A stretch of DNA of 8,780 nucleotides from JBHHZI01 sp046757965 (GTDB lineage Bacteria; Acidobacteriota; Polarisedimenticolia; SMYD01), in NCBI GenBank assembly GCA_046757965.1, contig JBHHZI010000136.1, positions 1 through 8,780 on the forward strand, written 5' to 3'. A model generated the notes under the pieces. That model was not told where the DNA came from. It worked only from the letters and a program-made list of their open reading frames with translations, and did not search any database. The translations under genes were made by a program, and so were the position numbers. Within the stretch, counting starts at the first letter, position 1. Each line of letters opens with the position of its first letter. Below are positions 5,991 to 8,780 of the stretch, piece by piece.

Positions 5991-8644
5991 GTGACGCGCG
6001 CCGTGCGGCGGGTGTGGCGGCCACGGCCCTGCCGGGCCTGCTGCTCGTGGTTCATCTGCTGTTCTTCCTCTCCGGCTTCACCGCGCTGGTCTACCAGATT
6101 CTCTGGATGCGGCGTCTCGTTCTGGTGTTCGGGGCGACGACGTTTGCCGTCAGCACGGTTCTGACCGCATTCATGACCGGCCTGGCGGTCGGCTCATGGG
6201 GTCTGGGACGGCTCGTCGATCGTCTTCCCCGGCCGCTGCTCGCCTACGGCCTGATGGAGATCGGCATCGGGCTGTATGCGGCGTTCCTGCCGCTGTTCCT
6301 GGACGGACTGATCCCGGTGTACCGGGCCGTGTGGCTCCGGTTCGAGCCGGGTGTCCTGTCGTTCGCGCTGCTCAAGTTCGTCGGTTCGATGGCCGTTCTC
6401 GTGGTGCCGACCACGTTGATGGGAGGCTCGCTGCCGGCGCTGGCTCGCTGGGCCATGTGTCGATCCTCAGGTGCCGGCCGGCCCATCGGAGTGCTGTACG
6501 CTTGGAACACGCTGGGAGGGGCGGTGGGCACCCTGGCCTGCGGTTTCGTCCTGATCCGCGTTCTCGGCGTGGCGGCCGTCAGCCGCGCGACGGCCGTGAC
6601 CAGCGTGGTGCTGGGGGGAATCGCGCTGTGGATCGCATGGCGCGCCCCGCGCCGAGCCGGTCCGACCGCGCCGTCGCCGCCGGCCAGGGCGCCTGCCCCG
6701 GAGGGGGCCGCTGGCGCCCGGTCCGGCCGGGTGGTCCCCGTTCTCGTCGGGTTCGGGCTCTCCGGTTGCGCCGCCCTCGTCCTGGAAGTGGCGTGGACCC
6801 GTGTGCTGACCTTGATCCTCGGCGGCTCGGTCTACGCCTTCGCCCTGATGCTGGCCGTGTTCCTCACGGGACTCGCCACCGGCGCGGCCGTGGTGTCGCG
6901 TGTCGTGGACCGGCCGGGCCGCCGGCCGGAGTGGTTGCTCGCCGGCCTGCTGACCGGTGCCGGTCTGGCGGCCATCGGCTCGCTCTGCATCTTCGGTCTC
7001 CTGCCCGGCGCCTTCGCCCGGTTGTTCCAGCTCACCGGGGGGTCTCGCTGGGTTCTTCCCGTGGCCGGGTTCGCGCTCTGTGCGACAGTGATGGCGCCGG
7101 CGACACTGTTTCTCGGCGGCATCTTCCCGGTGGTGATCCGCCTGACCATCGCCTCCGGGCGGCAGGTGGGAGCGAAGGTGGGGAGGGCGTATGCCGCCAA
7201 CACCGTGGGGACCATCGTGGGGGCGTTCGTCGGCGGGTTCATCGCCGTCCCGTGGTTCGGACTGGAGCGGACCATCCTGCTGGCGGGGGCCATCGAGATC
7301 GGGGTCGGGGCCATGCTTGCCCTCGTACTCGGCACCGGGTCCGGTCGGGCCCGCCTGCTGGCCGTTGCGGCCGTGATGGCCGTGGCGGTCACCCTGGCCG
7401 CCGGCAGACCGCCGTGGAATGCCCTCCTGATGAACAGCGGCATGTACCTCTACGCCGCCGAGCTACCCGCCGGGTTCGATGCCCGCACCTTCCGGGATTA
7501 CACCCAGACCGCCTACCGGGAACTGTTCTACCGGGAGGGAGCCATCGCCACCGTGCTCGTGGGAGAGGAGCGGGCCAACGGGAACCGCTTCCTGTCGGTC
7601 AACGGCAAGGTGGATGCGTCCACCGGCGCGGACATGCAGACCCAGGTCCTGAGCGGCCAGCTCCCCCTTCTCCTGCACCCGGCGCCGCGGGACGTGCTGG
7701 TGGTGGGGCTCGCCAGCGGCGTCACCGCCGGCAGCGTGGCCACCCACCCGGTGAAGCAGATCGACATCATGGAGATCGAGGCCGCGGTGATCGAGGCGTC
7801 CCGTCTCTTCGATGCGGTCAACAACCGTCCCCTGGACGATCCCCGGGTACATGTGCTGGTCGGTGATGGCCGCAACTCTCTCCTGTTCACCGACCGGCGC
7901 TACGACGTGATCATCTCCGAACCCTCCAACCCGTGGCTGTCGGGAGCCGCCAACCTCTTCACGCGGGAGTACTTCGACATCGTGGCCCGCCGCCTGGCGC
8001 CGGGCGGCATCGCGTGCCAGTGGATCCAGGCGTACAGCATGGGCCTCGACGATCTCCGCTCGCTCCTGGCAAGTTTTCACGACGTGTTTCCTCACCTGCT
8101 GGTCTTCGACCTCGACGCGACGGACCTGCTGATCCTGGGTAGTTCGAGTCCTCTCGCTCTCGATCGGACCGGGTTGCGCGAGAGGATGCACGACCTCGAT
8201 GTGGCCCTTGACCTGGCCCGGGTGGGGATCCGGGCGCCGGCGGATCTGCTGGCCTGGTTCGCCTTCGGCGAGGGTGAGGCGTCGTCGTTCGCGGCGGGCG
8301 CCGGGCTGAACACCGACGACAACGCGCGCATCGAGTTCTCGGCGCCGTGGTCGCTGTACGATCAGACGAGGGAGCGGAATCGGACCGCGCTGTCCGCCGC
8401 CACGGTCGACGTGGAATCGTATCTGGCCCACCCCCCGCCGGCCGGCTCGTCCGGGCGATTTGACCTGAACATGGCGCTGGCGACAGCGCTGTACCGGCGA
8501 GGCGCCACGCGCCGGGCTGCCCGCCGGGTGGAGGAAGCGTTGCGGCAGTCGGACACCCCGGCGGCGCGGGAGCTGGCGGCGGCCATCGGGCGGCGGGTCT
8601 CCCGGTCCGGATCCGGGCCGCACGATGGATACAATGCCAGATGA
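5987..8644 (+). CDS. Fused polytopic membrane / spermidine-synthase-like protein
   Basis: This 885-residue protein belongs to the large, poorly characterised group annotated as fused MFS/spermidine synthase. Residues 13-218 hold about six membrane helices, a Pro/Ala-rich basic linker follows (219-248), and 249-449 hold six more; the halves are repeats (SGFTALVYQILW against SGCAALVLEVAW, offset 230). A further hydrophobic stretch lies at 457-472. Residues about 505-790 form a Rossmann-like SAM-binding fold: LVVGLASGVTAGS (571-583), IMEIEA (594-599), VGDGRN (625-630) and YDVIISEPSNPW (639-650). The catalytic DSSDP-type motif of true spermidine synthases is changed to SEPSNP, so aminopropyl transfer is doubtful. 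Residues 824-869 look like one TPR-type helix pair. The GTG start overlaps the upstream gene; no separate ribosome site precedes it, so coupling is likely. Function and substrate are unknown. Confidence 0.88.
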   Translation: MSDARRAAGVAATALPGLLLVVHLLFFLSGFTALVYQILWMRRLVLVFGATTFAVSTVLTAFMTGLAVGSWGLGRLVDRLPRPLLAYGLMEIGIGLYAAFLPLFLDGLIPVYRAVWLRFEPGVLSFALLKFVGSMAVLVVPTTLMGGSLPALARWAMCRSSGAGRPIGVLYAWNTLGGAVGTLACGFVLIRVLGVAAVSRATAVTSVVLGGIALWIAWRAPRRAGPTAPSPPARAPAPEGAAGARSGRVVPVLVGFGLSGCAALVLEVAWTRVLTLILGGSVYAFALMLAVFLTGLATGAAVVSRVVDRPGRRPEWLLAGLLTGAGLAAIGSLCIFGLLPGAFARLFQLTGGSRWVLPVAGFALCATVMAPATLFLGGIFPVVIRLTIASGRQVGAKVGRAYAANTVGTIVGAFVGGFIAVPWFGLERTILLAGAIEIGVGAMLALVLGTGSGRARLLAVAAVMAVAVTLAAGRPPWNALLMNSGMYLYAAELPAGFDARTFRDYTQTAYRELFYREGAIATVLVGEERANGNRFLSVNGKVDASTGADMQTQVLSGQLPLLLHPAPRDVLVVGLASGVTAGSVATHPVKQIDIMEIEAAVIEASRLFDAVNNRPLDDPRVHVLVGDGRNSLLFTDRRYDVIISEPSNPWLSGAANLFTREYFDIVARRLAPGGIACQWIQAYSMGLDDLRSLLASFHDVFPHLLVFDLDATDLLILGSSSPLALDRTGLRERMHDLDVALDLARVGIRAPADLLAWFAFGEGEASSFAAGAGLNTDDNARIEFSAPWSLYDQTRERNRTALSAATVDVESYLAHPPPAGSSGRFDLNMALATALYRRGATRRAARRVEEALRQSDTPAARELAAAIGRRVSRSGSGPHDGYNAR

Positions 8645-8780
8645 TGAGACCTCCCCGCCCCGTCACGCTTGCACCGGCCCGCCGTCGATGGCCTCTCCTC
8701 CCGGCCGCTGCTGTCGGGCTCATGGTGAGTGTTGCGCTGGGTGCCGGTCCCGCGCCGCCTGCCGGAACCGCCGAGATTAG
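8641..8780 (+). CDS. Start of an exported protein, 3'-truncated by window edge
   Basis: An open frame starts at an ATG that overlaps the preceding stop (ATGA) and stays open to the window end, 46 codons with no stop. It reads MMRPPRPVTLAPARRR, then a hydrophobic core (WPLLPAAAVGLMVSVALGA, residues 17-35) and a Pro/Ala-rich start of the mature region (GPAPPAG). This is a clear signal-peptide layout, with cleavage likely near residue 35. ATG 8644 is an equally possible start. No family can be named from this piece. Its overlap with the membrane-fusion gene suggests that it continues the same operon. Confidence 0.6.
   Translation, partial: MMRPPRPVTLAPARRRWPLLPAAAVGLMVSVALGAGPAPPAGTAEI

Noticed and set aside
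5987..8644. Annotation as an active spermidine synthase taking part in polyamine synthesis
   Set aside because: The key aspartates are replaced (SEPSNPW) and the protein is a membrane fusion; no speE, speD or other polyamine gene is nearby.

Overview
The window is a GC-rich bacterial segment (by eye close to 70% G+C) with ten genes, all on the plus strand and packed almost without gaps. No rRNA, tRNA, CRISPR array, transposase or integrase is visible, so the lineage cannot be fixed. The two exported products and the large inner-membrane protein fit a Gram-negative-type, GC-rich lineage (Acidobacteriota or a deltaproteobacterial relative would be my guess, by inference only).

Positions 1-5473 form one aromatic amino acid operon. 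It opens inside trpC (N-terminus lost at the window edge) and runs trpC-trpF-trpB-trpA, the last steps of tryptophan synthesis. It continues without a break into a free-standing AroQ-type chorismate mutase, a Thermotoga-type DAHP synthase and a TyrA-family dehydrogenase. The cluster therefore joins the entry step of the shikimate pathway, the tryptophan branch and the tyrosine/phenylalanine branch. The earlier trp genes would lie upstream; no prephenate dehydratase is seen. Every catalytic residue I checked in trpC, trpF, trpB and the DAHP synthase is present. Three family-conserved positions differ: a Glu for the usual Gln in chorismate mutase, two substitutions in TrpA loop 2, and a Gly for Ser in TyrA.

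Positions 5474-5573 are the only real intergenic gap (100 bp). It is bracketed by a strong hairpin in the last codons of tyrA and by a second inverted repeat just before the next gene. Neither is followed by a T run, so a classical terminator is not supported.

Positions 5574-8780 hold a second, tightly coupled group: a small exported protein of unknown function, an 885-residue protein that fuses a duplicated 6+6-helix membrane domain to a spermidine-synthase-like domain, and the start of another exported protein that runs off the window. The fused protein lacks the acidic residues of true aminopropyltransferases and may place its C-terminal domain outside the cytoplasm, so its chemistry is open. 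This trio is the least understood part of the window.

All nine stop codons visible are TGA, and seven of nine gene junctions are 4-base ATGA/GTGA overlaps, which implies translational coupling along most of the window.
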